Origin: Planctomycetota bacterium
Lineage (GTDB): Bacteria; Planctomycetota; UBA8742; UBA2392
NCBI GenBank assembly: GCA_020849795.1
Contig: JADZFR010000022.1
Coordinates: 126,879-190,878 of the forward strand
Direction of reading: 5' to 3'
Length of the DNA: 64,000 nucleotides
The notes below the pieces were generated by a model that saw only the letters and a program-made list of their open reading frames with translations, was not told the origin of the DNA and ran no database searches. Shown piece after piece: positions 1 through 7,514 of the stretch. Position 1 is the stretch's first letter, and each line of letters starts with the position of its first letter. The position numbers and the translations under genes are program-made.

Positions 1-169
1 CATCCTCGTGCTGCACAAGGGTGAAGTGATCGAACAAGGCAGCCACGCACAGCTGCTCGCCCGCGGCGGCCGCTACCACAAGCTGTACCAGCTCCAGTTC
101 GCCAACGGCAATGGCGTTGCGCCCGCAGTCAGTGCTGCCGATGGGCAGCCACCCGCGCTTGCGGGGTAG
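1..169 (+). CDS. ABC exporter, C-terminal end (partial)
   Basis: The window opens inside a gene; only the last 55 codons are present, reading from base 2 to the TAG at 167-169. The piece [19 protein letters not shown] is the typical end of a fused membrane/ATPase ABC exporter (MsbA/MdlB type), just after the H-loop, where 'G.I.E.G.H.eLl' is conserved. It continues with YHKLYQLQF and a short Ala/Pro-rich tail. Substrate cannot be told from this fragment. The gene converges on the ThiF-like gene with 5 bp between the two stops. Confidence 0.85.
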   Translation, partial: ILVLHKGEVIEQGSHAQLLARGGRYHKLYQLQFANGNGVAPAVSAADGQPPALAG

Positions 170-174
170 AGGCT

Positions 175-1182
175 TCATCCAACGAGCCTGGCGTAAAGAG
201 CGCGAGAACGTGCTTCGTCATCGGTCCCGTGCACCAGCGCGCGTCCGTCGCGATAAAGTGTGAGGGTCAGGTCGCCAGCCTGCGCGCGCAACAAGAAGTC
301 GTTTTCGGTGGTCAACTTGGTGGCTGCACGTATGCGCTGCCGCGCCGCTTCGTAATCGAACGCGCCATCCGGCGAAAGCTGCACACTGTCTCGACCGCAG
401 AGTGTCACCGCTTTGCTTGCGCGTTGGCCTTCGAGCCACGGATACTCGCGCTTGCCGCAACAGGGGCAATCGGGGCGCGGCGTTGTGGCATCCAGAATCT
501 GGCGCTCGCCGGTCCACAGGTCAGCGCTGTACATCTTCTTGAACAGCGCGCCCTCGTTGCCGCTCATGATCTTCAGGGCTACCACACTCGCCCAGGCTAC
601 AGCCTGCATTACGGCGGGCATGATCACGCCGGTTGTGTCGCAGGTTTCGCCGCCGGCGGGCGGTTGATCTTCAAGCATGCAGCGCAGGCATGCGGATCGA
701 CCGGGAATCACCGGCATGCAGGTGGCGCGCGAGCCGACGCATCCGGCATACACCCACGGAATATTGCGCCGGACAGCCAGGTCATTGACCAGAAAGCGCG
801 TCTCGAAGTTGTCAGTGCCATCAAGAACGAGTGTGGCGTCCTCGGATAACTTCATCGCGTTGCGAAAGGTGAAATCTACGACATGAGCCCAGACTCGCAC
901 GTCGCTGTTCACGCCCTGCAAGGCACGGCGTGCGGCTTCGGCTTTGGGCAGCGCGTTGCGGGCGTCGCTTTCGGTAAAGAGGCTCTGGCGCTGCAGGTTG
1001 CTTTCTTCGACGAAGTCACGATCTACGATGTGCAACTCGCCCACGCCCGCGCGCACACAGAACTCGGCCAAATGGGTGCCCAAGGCGCCGCACCCGACCA
1101 GCAACACGTGCGAAGCACGAATGCGCGCCTGGCCTTGCGCGCCGATCGGCCCAAACAGTTCCTGACGTGAGTAGCGTGACAT
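175..1182 (-). CDS. ThiF/MoeB/HesA-family adenylyltransferase
   Basis: E1-like enzyme that would adenylate the C-terminal glycine of a small sulfur carrier (MoaD- or ThiS-like) in molybdopterin or thiamine synthesis, or a related carrier. The N-terminal SRYSRQELF stretch and the nucleotide-binding loop GCGALG (about residues 30-35) are typical. DGTDNFETRFLVND carries the conserved Asp/Arg/Asn. GETCDTTGV holds the Cys of the usual active-site region. CLRC and CPCC form the zinc pairs. About 70 extra C-terminal residues follow the zinc site; they are too short for a normal rhodanese domain and show none of its features. I chose the ATG at 1182 because the family begins near 'RYSRQ' and this leaves a 4-bp gap to pgsA; an upstream start at 1209 would overlap it. 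No moaD, moaE or thiS lies nearby, so the partner is unknown. Confidence 0.85.
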   Translation of the reverse strand: MSRYSRQELFGPIGAQGQARIRASHVLLVGCGALGTHLAEFCVRAGVGELHIVDRDFVEESNLQRQSLFTESDARNALPKAEAARRALQGVNSDVRVWAHVVDFTFRNAMKLSEDATLVLDGTDNFETRFLVNDLAVRRNIPWVYAGCVGSRATCMPVIPGRSACLRCMLEDQPPAGGETCDTTGVIMPAVMQAVAWASVVALKIMSGNEGALFKKMYSADLWTGERQILDATTPRPDCPCCGKREYPWLEGQRASKAVTLCGRDSVQLSPDGAFDYEAARQRIRAATKLTTENDFLLRAQAGDLTLTLYRDGRALVHGTDDEARSRALYARLVG

Positions 1183-1186
1183 GCCG

Positions 1187-1786
1187 CTAGTGTTGCGCCA
1201 TCTGGGCACGCCGCAAGGCCCCGAAGTAGGGCACGATCGATAGAACGCTGACTGTCCCTGTCACGCTGATCAGCACGATGTTGGTGGCCCGGGCGAGGCT
1301 CGTGTATTCAGGAAAGTAATCAATGCCGAACTCAATCCAGCACATCGCGATCAGCACCAGCGTCTGCACGAGCGTCTTGAGCTTGCCCCAGAAGTTCGCG
1401 CCCAGCACAACGCCCAGCCGCATTGCACTTGGCCGCAGGTACACGTGCTGCACAAGCTCACGCGCAATAAACGGCAACGCAAGCCACAGGGGGTAAGCGC
1501 CCGCGACACCCAGGGCGGTCCAGACCATGATGAAGAAGACGGCGTCGGCCAGAGGGTCAAAGATCTTGCCCAGGTCACTGACTTGCTTTTGCCTTCGCGC
1601 GAAATAACCGTCGCAGAAGTCCGTGAACATCGCCAGCCCGGCAAGCCACCCGGCGACCCACACGCCCCACCAGGTCTCCTGCAAAAACAGCAGGGCGCAC
1701 ACCGGCGCAAACGCAAATCGCGCGAAAGTGAATACATTCGCCAGCGTCCAGAACTTGAATCGGTTGGGAAGTGCTGCGCCGCTCAT
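1187..1786 (-). CDS. pgsA: CDP-alcohol phosphatidyltransferase (PgsA-like)
   Basis: Integral membrane enzyme of 199 aa that joins a CDP-diacylglycerol (or other CDP-alcohol) to an alcohol, most often glycerol-3-phosphate in phosphatidylglycerol synthesis. The family signature D-x2-D-G-x2-A-R-x8-G-x3-D-x3-D is intact, with D56, D59, R64, G73, D77 and D81 all present. Several hydrophobic segments flank it (about 18-36, 42-55, 83-104, 135-150 and 165-190). Its start overlaps the stop of the PII gene in an ATGA, so the two are probably translationally coupled. The alcohol acceptor cannot be decided from sequence: PgsA is the default guess, while phosphatidylserine or inositol-phosphate synthases share the signature. 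Confidence 0.82.
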   Translation of the reverse strand: MSGAALPNRFKFWTLANVFTFARFAFAPVCALLFLQETWWGVWVAGWLAGLAMFTDFCDGYFARRQKQVSDLGKIFDPLADAVFFIMVWTALGVAGAYPLWLALPFIARELVQHVYLRPSAMRLGVVLGANFWGKLKTLVQTLVLIAMCWIEFGIDYFPEYTSLARATNIVLISVTGTVSVLSIVPYFGALRRAQMAQH

Positions 1787-2103
1787 GCGCGCACAGCTTC
1801 CACTTCTGCGGCACGGGCATCAAGCACCCAGATTTTGCCGTCACCTTGTCGCCCCGTGCGGCACGCAGCAATCAGCGCGCCGACGGCTGCTTTGGCGTGC
1901 TCAGGCTCGACTGCAAACTCCAACCTGACCTTGGGCAGGAACGCCACCGCGAATCGATCGTCGCGGTAGTCTTTCAAGTGGTCCTTTTGGCGACCGTAGC
2001 CACGGGCTTCTGAGTGCAAAACATCCGTGACGCCGATCGCAGCCAGCGCCTGGATACTCGCGCCCAGCTTGTAGGGCTTGATAACGGCCACGATGAGCTT
2101 CAT
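1783..2103 (-). CDS. PII-like signalling protein
   Basis: 106-aa protein of the GlnB/GlnK fold. The opening MKLIVAVIKPYKL, the T-loop GYGRQKDHLKDYR followed by FLPKV, and the second signature TGRQGDGKIWV all match PII. PII trimers bind ATP/ADP and often 2-oxoglutarate and report nitrogen or energy state to partner proteins. The residue at position 51, the tyrosine uridylylated in enteric PII, is phenylalanine here (DDRF51 for the usual GAEY51), so control by GlnD uridylylation is not expected. The C-terminus is also short, ending near residue 106 rather than 112. No glnA, amtB or glnD is adjacent; the gene is instead fused by a 4-bp overlap to a phosphatidyltransferase gene. I start it at the ATG at 2103, which gives the conserved N-terminus. 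Confidence 0.85.
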   Translation of the reverse strand: MKLIVAVIKPYKLGASIQALAAIGVTDVLHSEARGYGRQKDHLKDYRDDRFAVAFLPKVRLEFAVEPEHAKAAVGALIAACRTGRQGDGKIWVLDARAAEVEAVRA

Positions 2104-2120
2104 TCTCGCCTGCCAACGTG

Positions 2121-2138
2121 GCACCCAGATTGGGGTGC
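2121..2138. promoter_or_regulatory. inverted repeat in divergent intergenic region
   Basis: GCACCC and GGGTGC are separated by 6 bp in the 188-bp gap between the divergent PII and response-regulator genes. It lies about 18 bp upstream of the PII start codon, where an operator would sit. The arms are short, so a chance repeat is possible. No CIRCE element is visible in this gap although groESL lies downstream. Confidence 0.2.
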
Positions 2139-2291
2139 GATTACATTCCTGTCATACCGACAGCGACTTGTACCACCGGTTGCCTGGATCTGCAACGTAA
2201 GGTGCTACAAGACAGAGACTTACGGACATTGATCGCGACGTCAATTCACTGGCATTGCCTTTGCACTAGACAAGCTGCTGGAAGGCAACCC

Positions 2292-2663
2292 ATGACTCTG
2301 CGGCGTAGCATACTGCTTGTTGACGACAATGTCCCGTTGCGATGCACGCTGGCCGATGTGCTTGAGGACGAGGGCGTTGAAACGAAGCAAGCCGGACGTG
2401 GTGACGAAGCCATCGGCTTGATCAGGCAGGTGCATTTCGACCTGCTTGTGCTGGACCTGAATCTGCCGGACATGACCGGCGTGGGGCTATACAACGCGGT
2501 CTATGAGGAGCTGCCGGGAGTCGGGTGCATCTTCATGACGGCAGAGGCGACGGAGAATCTGATTGAGCAGGCGCTGCGCCTGAAGCCGCTTGAGCTTCTG
2601 CGCAAGCCTTTCAAGGTAGGTCTGTTTCGCGAGTTGGTGAGGCGTGCCATAGCGGCAAACTGA
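2292..2663 (+). CDS. single-domain response regulator (receiver)
   Basis: 123-aa stand-alone REC domain. The acidic pair D11-D12 (LLVDDN), phospho-acceptor D55 in LLVLDLNLPDMTG, T83 in FMTAE and K105 in LRKPF are all present, so the protein should be phosphorylatable. There is no output domain; it would act by protein contact, as CheY- or SpoIIF-like proteins do, or in a phosphorelay. The ATG at 2292 follows a GGAAGG ribosome site 280x bases upstream of the next gene's end; the longer open frame upstream has no receiver homology. The stop overlaps the next ATG by one base, and groS follows 25 bp after that, so this may be the head of a four-gene unit with groESL. No histidine kinase is seen in the window. 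Confidence 0.9.
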   Translation: MTLRRSILLVDDNVPLRCTLADVLEDEGVETKQAGRGDEAIGLIRQVHFDLLVLDLNLPDMTGVGLYNAVYEELPGVGCIFMTAEATENLIEQALRLKPLELLRKPFKVGLFRELVRRAIAAN

Positions 2664-3076
2664 TGAATCGCATGAGCCCACAGCCGAACGACCCTGAAAC
2701 ACGCTATGTGCTGGTGCAGACGCCCGCAGGCGTGTTCAAGTTCGCCGTGCCCGCCAAGATGGGCAGCGACCCGGTTGCGCTTGCCATGGAAATGTTCCAG
2801 GCCAACGTCGACGGCGGTAGCGCCGACCCGTTGCAGCAGACACTTCTGCAACTCAAGGCCATGGCCGAAAAGGGCACCGACCAACCCCTGATCACGGGCC
2901 TGATGCTGTTGCGACAGATGGCGGAAAAGGGTTTGCTGCCGCCATTGCCGGTGCTCGTGGAAGGCACCGGGATCACCGAAGACGACTTGAGAAAGGCGGG
3001 CGACCATGCGGAAGCGCCCGCAGACGAGCGCCGGGAAAGCCTGTTGGACCGACTTGATCGCGAAAACTTGAACTGA
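2663..3076 (+). CDS. hypothetical protein, coupled to receiver gene
   Basis: 137 aa, no family recognised. It begins with a predicted beta stretch (RYVLVQTPAGVFKFAVPA), followed by helical, Met/Leu-rich segments (PLQQTLLQLKAMAEKG and LITGLMLLRQMAEKG share an LR/LKxMAEKG repeat) and a charged C-terminus. No signal peptide or membrane segment is visible, so it is probably cytosolic. The start codon overlaps the receiver gene's stop by one base, and a second ATG (codon 4) is a possible alternative. Its place between a receiver gene and groS suggests a link to that regulator or to chaperone expression, but this is only positional. Confidence 0.7.
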   Translation: MNRMSPQPNDPETRYVLVQTPAGVFKFAVPAKMGSDPVALAMEMFQANVDGGSADPLQQTLLQLKAMAEKGTDQPLITGLMLLRQMAEKGLLPPLPVLVEGTGITEDDLRKAGDHAEAPADERRESLLDRLDRENLN

Positions 3077-3101
3077 TCTGAGAAACACGGAGAGAAGAGC
3101 T

Positions 3102-3395
3102 ATGGCTACGAAGGTTCGACCCCTGAACGACAAAGTGCTCATTGAGCGCGCAAAGGCAGAAGACAAAACCAAGGGCGGCATCATTCTGCCCGACAGCAGC
3201 AAGGAAAAGCCTAAAGAGGGCAAGATCGTGGCGGTGGGCCAGGGCCGCATCGCCGAAAACGGCGAACGCGTAGGCTTCCAGGTCAAGACCGGCGACCGCG
3301 TTCTGTTCAAGAGCTACGCCGGCACCGACGTCAAGATCGACGGCAAGGACTACATCCTGATGAGTGAGGAAGAGGTCCTGGCAGTCATTGAGTAG
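3102..3395 (+). CDS. groS: co-chaperonin GroES
   Basis: 97-aa chaperonin-10 that caps the GroEL ring. It starts with KVRPLNDKVLIERAKAEDKT, followed by the mobile-loop region GGIILPDSSKEKPKEGKIVAVG and the C-terminal half DRVLFKSYAGTDVKIDGKDYILMSEEEVLAVIE, all standard. Length is typical. An AGAGAAGAG ribosome site precedes the ATG. It lies 25 bp after the hypothetical gene and 87 bp before groL. I see no CIRCE operator (the usual 9-bp inverted repeat) upstream of groS or in the groS-groL gap, so HrcA control is not evident. Confidence 0.97.
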   Translation: MATKVRPLNDKVLIERAKAEDKTKGGIILPDSSKEKPKEGKIVAVGQGRIAENGERVGFQVKTGDRVLFKSYAGTDVKIDGKDYILMSEEEVLAVIE

Positions 3396-3482
3396 CGCGA
3401 TGGCGGCTTCCGGCTGATCCGAACACGGCCCAGCACGACATGCACATTTATCGAGGCATCTGACCACGAGAAGGATATCGAC

Positions 3483-5159
3483 ATGGCAGCCAAGCAGATC
3501 GTATTCGACCAGGACGCCCGCGAACGCATTCGCAACGGCGTGCGCAATCTTTCCCGCGCCGTAAAGGCGACGCTCGGCCCGCGCGGCCGCAACGTGGTAA
3601 TCGAAAAGTCCTACGGCGCACCGACCGTGACCAAGGACGGCGTTACCGTCGCCAAGGAGATCGAGTTCAAAGATCCTTGGGAAAACATGGGCGCCCAGAT
3701 CGTCAAGCAGGTCGCGAGCCAGACCAGCGACAAAGCGGGCGACGGCACCACGACCGCTACCGTTCTAGCTGAAGCGATTCTTGACGAGGGCCTCAAGAAC
3801 GTGGCCGCAGGCGCCAACCCGATTGGCGTGCGTGACGGCATCAACAAGGCCGTTCACTGGGTGAGCGAGCAACTGACCAAGAAGTCCAAGCCGATCAGCA
3901 CCAGCGCTGAAGTGGCGCAAGTCGGAACGATTGCGGCCAATGGCGACGCTGAAATCGGCAAGATGCTGGCCGAGGCGATGGACAAGGTCGGCAAAGACGG
4001 CGTCATCACTGTCGAAGAAGGCAAGGGCCTTGAGACCGAAGTTGAGTGGGTCGAGGGGATGCAGTTCGACAAAGGCTACGTCAGCCCGCACTTCGTGACC
4101 GACCGCGCCAACATGCGCACCGAGTTCGAAGATGCCTACGTGTTCATGTACGACAAGAAGCTTACCAGCCTGAAAGACCTGATGCCCCTGCTGGAGCAGC
4201 TTGCCCGCGGGCAGAAACAGGTCGTGTTCATCGCTGAAGACATCGAGGGCGAAGCGCTGGCAACGCTGGTGGTCAACCACCTGCGCGGCGTGCTTAAGTG
4301 TGTGGCAGTCAAAGCCCCGGGCTTTGGCGATCGCCGCAAGGCCATGCTTGAGGACATTGCGGTGTTGACCGGCGGCAAGCTGATCAGCGAAGACATGGGC
4401 ATGAGCCTGGAAACGGTCGGCCTGGACCTGCTGGGCCGCGCCAAGCGCGTGCTGATTGAAAAAGAGACCACCACGATCATCGAGGGCGCCGGCAAGAACA
4501 ACGACATCAAGGCGCGCATTGACCAGCTCAACCGCGAGATCGAAAAAACCACCAGTGACTATGACCGCGAAAAGCTGCAAGAGCGCGTAGCCAAGCTGGC
4601 GGGTGGCGTCGCCAAGCTCAAGGTCGGAGCAGCCACCGAAGTCGAAATGAAGGAGAAGAAGGCTCGCGTGGAAGACGCCCTGCACGCCACGCGCGCAGCC
4701 GTTGAAAGCGGCATTCTTCCGGGCGGCGGCGTTGCTTTGCTGCGTCTGGCGGAAGGTCTGGAGAAACTGACCGGCACCAACGACGAGAAGATCGGCATCA
4801 GCATCGTGCGCCGGGCGCTCAGCGCGCCAGTCAAGCAGATTGCAGCCAACGCAGGCCTGGATGGCAGCGTGGTTGCCATGAAGATTATCGAGAAAGCCGA
4901 TTTCAACCACGGCTACAACGCGCAGACCGAGGTCTACGAAGACATGATCAAGGCGGGCGTTGTTGACCCGGCCAAGGTCACGATCACGGCTCTGCAGAAC
5001 GCCGGCAGTGTGGCCACGCTGTTGCTGACCACCAACGTCGCCATCAGCGAAATCCCCCAGAAGAAGGAAGCTGCGCCTGCCATGGGCGGCGGCGGCATGG
5101 GTGGGATGGGCGGCATGGGTGGAATGGGCGGTATGGGTGGTATGGGCGGCATGATGTAA
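3483..5159 (+). CDS. groL: chaperonin GroEL
   Basis: 558-aa Hsp60 subunit that folds proteins in an ATP-driven double ring with GroES. The ATP-site motifs [25 protein letters not shown] and [11 protein letters not shown], the apical domain and the equatorial GGGVALLR are all intact. The C-terminus is a long Gly-Gly-Met repeat typical of chamber-facing GroEL tails. A GAGAAGGAT ribosome site precedes the ATG. No frameshift is visible. A strong terminator follows 29 bp after the stop, closing the groESL unit. The gene reads clearly as the housekeeping copy, though other copies may exist outside the window. Confidence 0.98.
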   Translation: MAAKQIVFDQDARERIRNGVRNLSRAVKATLGPRGRNVVIEKSYGAPTVTKDGVTVAKEIEFKDPWENMGAQIVKQVASQTSDKAGDGTTTATVLAEAILDEGLKNVAAGANPIGVRDGINKAVHWVSEQLTKKSKPISTSAEVAQVGTIAANGDAEIGKMLAEAMDKVGKDGVITVEEGKGLETEVEWVEGMQFDKGYVSPHFVTDRANMRTEFEDAYVFMYDKKLTSLKDLMPLLEQLARGQKQVVFIAEDIEGEALATLVVNHLRGVLKCVAVKAPGFGDRRKAMLEDIAVLTGGKLISEDMGMSLETVGLDLLGRAKRVLIEKETTTIIEGAGKNNDIKARIDQLNREIEKTTSDYDREKLQERVAKLAGGVAKLKVGAATEVEMKEKKARVEDALHATRAAVESGILPGGGVALLRLAEGLEKLTGTNDEKIGISIVRRALSAPVKQIAANAGLDGSVVAMKIIEKADFNHGYNAQTEVYEDMIKAGVVDPAKVTITALQNAGSVATLLLTTNVAISEIPQKKEAAPAMGGGGMGGMGGMGGMGGMGGMGGMM

Positions 5160-5187
5160 CGTCAGGAAGGCATTCAGCGAGGTTCAG

Positions 5188-5218
5188 CCCCCCGGCCTTT
5201 GCCGGGGGGTTCTCTTTT
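5188..5218 (+). terminator. rho-independent terminator after groL
   Basis: A perfect 9-bp stem, CCCCCCGGC (5188-5196) pairing with GCCGGGGGG (5201-5209), has a 4-nt loop and is followed by a T-rich tail (TTCTCTTTT). It lies 29 bp after the groL stop and should end the chaperonin transcript. Confidence 0.9.
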
Positions 5219-5260
5219 GGCGCCGCGTAAGCCTTGGCGCGCTGGCGCCACCCATGATTG

Positions 5261-6115
5261 ATGGCGATTGCGAGCATGCCCTGGTACGACCTGCCGGAAG
5301 TCCGCCAGTACACGGACGACCTGTGGCAAGGCGTCGCCAGACAGCTCCGCGCCGACGGCGTGAACTACGTTCCCGACGTGCTGGAACGCGACCTGCACCA
5401 CAGCGAGCAATGGATCCATCCTTCTCTCATGTTTACGCAGGCGTGCGGCTATGACATCGCCCTTGATGCCGGGCGCTTTCTGAAGGCCATTGCGGCGCCG
5501 TGCTTCCTGATGCCCGGTTGCAGCGCGCACTACTATTCAAGCTATGTAGTTGTGCGAGGCGGCTCCAACGCTCATGAGCTGGCTGACCTGCGCGGGTTGC
5601 GCGCCGTGATCAACAACGTTTCTTCGCACAGCGGCACGAATGCGTTCCGCGCCATGGTTGCGCCGCTGTCTCGCGATGGTCGCTTCTTTGGCGCCGTGGC
5701 TGAAAGCGGCGCTCATGTCACGAGTATCGAAATGCTGCATGGCGGGCAAGCCGACGTCGCCTGCATCGACTGCGTGACGTGGGGCCTGCTCAAACTGCAC
5801 CGGCCTGGGTTCCTCGAAGGCCTGAGAGTGTTGGCCCAGACGCCGCTTGCGCCCGCGCCGCCGTACGTGACGAGCGTGCGCTATGGACGCGTGTTTTCGC
5901 GCAAACTGCAGAATGCGCTCGTGCGCGTGATGAGCAACCCTGACCTGAGCCAAACCCGTGCCGGCCTTGGCCTTGGCGGCGTTGCGCTCCTGGATAGCGC
6001 CGTGTACCAGCGCATTCTCGACTTTGAGGCTGTCGCCGCTGAGCACGGCTACTTTGAGTTTCCGGCGCCGGAGACATCCGTGCTCAATCGGCTGCGCATG
6101 CGCGCCTCAACCTGA
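5261..6115 (+). CDS. PhnD/SsuA-like substrate-binding-fold protein, no signal peptide
   Basis: About 284 aa resembling the PhnD-type periplasmic binding fold: a start like ASMPWYDLPEV, then YVVVRGGSNAHELADLRGLRAVINNVSSHSGTN, where the SHSG/'SxSG' turn normally contacts phosphonate or a related anion, and a later HGGQADVACIDCVTWGLL. Members of this short group often begin directly with 'MIASLPMYD' and lack an export signal, as here, so the protein is probably cytosolic and not an ABC transport receptor. No permease or ATPase genes are adjacent. Ligand unknown. I prefer the ATG at 5261; a TTG lies just before it and an ATG at 5276 is a shorter choice. Confidence 0.7.
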   Translation: MAIASMPWYDLPEVRQYTDDLWQGVARQLRADGVNYVPDVLERDLHHSEQWIHPSLMFTQACGYDIALDAGRFLKAIAAPCFLMPGCSAHYYSSYVVVRGGSNAHELADLRGLRAVINNVSSHSGTNAFRAMVAPLSRDGRFFGAVAESGAHVTSIEMLHGGQADVACIDCVTWGLLKLHRPGFLEGLRVLAQTPLAPAPPYVTSVRYGRVFSRKLQNALVRVMSNPDLSQTRAGLGLGGVALLDSAVYQRILDFEAVAAEHGYFEFPAPETSVLNRLRMRAST

Positions 6116-6118
6116 AGT

Positions 6119-6277
6119 TCACTCGTCACCACCCGGGTCGTCACTGTCGGTCTGCACCTTGTGGTTCTTGTCGGTCTTCGCGACGACGACATAGATGGCG
6201 GCGGCGACCATCAGCAGCACCACCCCACTGACGATCGCCAGTGCATTGCTCTGGATCCATTCCCAAACCTGGCTCAT
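6119..6277 (-). CDS. small membrane protein (52 aa)
   Basis: A short open frame starting MSQVWEWIQSNALAIVSG, with one clear membrane helix (about residues 12-33, rich in Val/Leu/Ala/Met) and a charged tail ending DSDDPGGDE. The arrangement, a Trp-containing short N-terminus, one helix and an acidic tail, is that of a real small membrane protein. It fills the space between the threonine aldolase gene (65 bp upstream, same strand) and the convergent PhnD-like gene. No good ribosome site is visible, which lowers confidence. Function unknown. Confidence 0.55.
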   Translation of the reverse strand: MSQVWEWIQSNALAIVSGVVLLMVAAAIYVVVAKTDKNHKVQTDSDDPGGDE

Positions 6278-6341
6278 GGCTCAAGCATGGGCCAACGCGC
6301 GCGCCGGGGCAAGCGATATCGAAAAGTTCGCATCCAGCTGC

Positions 6342-7373
6342 TCAGGCCAATAGCTGCCGCCAAGCCTGCAGTGCGCGGTCTACGTCGTCTCCGTCCACGT
6401 CATTGTGAGTGACCAGCCGCCAGCGGTTGCCCAACACCATGGCCAGCACGTTCTTGTCGGCGAGACGCTTCAGCCAGGACTCGAAGTCGCTCTCGCGGCC
6501 CGGCACCTCGAAATAGAGGATGTTGGTCTGCACAGTGGACAGGTCAAGTTGCACGCCGGGCAGCTTGGCCAAACCTTCCGCCAGGCGACGGGCGTTGACG
6601 TGGTCGTCTTTCAGGCGCTCAATCATCTTCGTGATGCTAACGATCCCGCAGGCTGCCAGCAGGCCGCTCTGGCGCATGCCGCCGCCAAGTTGCTTTCGCA
6701 AGTAGCGGCCGCGCTCGATGTGCTCACGACTGCCCACAAGTACGCTGCCCACGGGCGAGCACAACCCCTTGCTCAGGCAGACGCTGATCGTGTCAAACGG
6801 TGCGCACCAGTCTTTCAAGGGCACTCCGGTGGCGACGTGGGCATTCCAGAGGCGGGCACCATCGAGGTGATAGGCCGTCTTGCTTCGACGTGCGACTTCG
6901 GCCAGTGCGTGAATGTTCTCCAGCGGCACGATCGTCCCGCCTGCCGCGTTGTGCGTGTTTTCCACGGTGATCAATGCCGTGCGCGGGTTGTGAATGTTCT
7001 TCGGGCGTACCAGCCTCTGAACTTCGGCTGGTGCCATTACTCCGAGATTGCCATGCACCGGACGCACCTGTGCCCGCGCTATCATGGCCAGAGCGCCGGA
7101 CTCGTTGTTGTAGGTGTGCGCGCCGAATTCGCAGATCACTTCTTCGCCATCCCGGGCGTGCAGAGCAATCGCGATCTGGTTGCCCATTGTCCCGCTGGGC
7201 ACGAACAAGCCGGCCTCTTTGCCCAGCAGGTCGGCGGTCATGGCCTCAAGCTTCGCGACGGTGGGCTCGGTGCCCAGGACGTCATCGCCCAGCTCAGCGC
7301 GGGCCATGGCTTCGTACATCTCTGCGGTCGGCAATGTGACCGTATCAGAACGAAAGTCAGAAGTCTTGTGCAT
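6342..7373 (-). CDS. ltaE: low-specificity L-threonine aldolase
   Basis: 343-aa PLP enzyme of the beta-eliminating lyase family, cleaving L-threonine/allo-threonine to glycine and acetaldehyde. It begins with the family hallmark DFRSDTVTLPT. FVPSGTMGNQIA forms the cofactor phosphate pocket, YHLDGARLWNA holds the Asp/Arg contacting PLP, and SVCLSKGLCSPVGS carries the Schiff-base lysine. Length is normal. It is cytosolic. It may form a short transcript with the 52-aa membrane protein downstream. Divergent from the asparaginase gene, with 141 bp between. Confidence 0.93.
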   Translation of the reverse strand: MHKTSDFRSDTVTLPTAEMYEAMARAELGDDVLGTEPTVAKLEAMTADLLGKEAGLFVPSGTMGNQIAIALHARDGEEVICEFGAHTYNNESGALAMIARAQVRPVHGNLGVMAPAEVQRLVRPKNIHNPRTALITVENTHNAAGGTIVPLENIHALAEVARRSKTAYHLDGARLWNAHVATGVPLKDWCAPFDTISVCLSKGLCSPVGSVLVGSREHIERGRYLRKQLGGGMRQSGLLAACGIVSITKMIERLKDDHVNARRLAEGLAKLPGVQLDLSTVQTNILYFEVPGRESDFESWLKRLADKNVLAMVLGNRWRLVTHNDVDGDDVDRALQAWRQLLA

Positions 7374-7480
7374 GGCAGTCTCCGGGCACCACCTAATCGA
7401 TAGGCGGGCAAGGCCGCAGGGTCAAGTCGCTGCATGCGACAGGCCCGGGTCGTTGTTGGGGACTGGCTGGTGCTTCGCAG

Positions 7481-7508
7481 TTGCCGCGCTTCGCGCGCGT
7501 CCTAGATT
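7481..7508 (+). promoter_or_regulatory. putative sigma-70 promoter for asparaginase gene
   Basis: TTGCCG (7481-7486), a 16-bp spacer and TAGATT (7503-7508) resemble a -35/-10 pair. Transcription would begin close to the GTG at 7515. No Shine-Dalgarno sequence lies upstream of that GTG, so a leaderless message is possible. Confidence 0.3.
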
Positions 7509-7514
7509 GCTGAC

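Noticed and set aside
3077..3101. CIRCE/HrcA operator before groS
   Set aside because: Only 25 bp are available and no 9-bp inverted repeat is present there, in the groS-groL gap, or in the gap before the receiver gene.
3765..4910. 381-codon open frame antisense to groL
   Set aside because: GroEL is unambiguous on the plus strand; the antisense product has no recognisable motif and no ribosome site.
5095..5157. Tandem Gly-Gly-Met repeats as a DNA repeat element
   Set aside because: They are the coding repeat of the GroEL C-terminal tail, a family feature, not an independent repeat.
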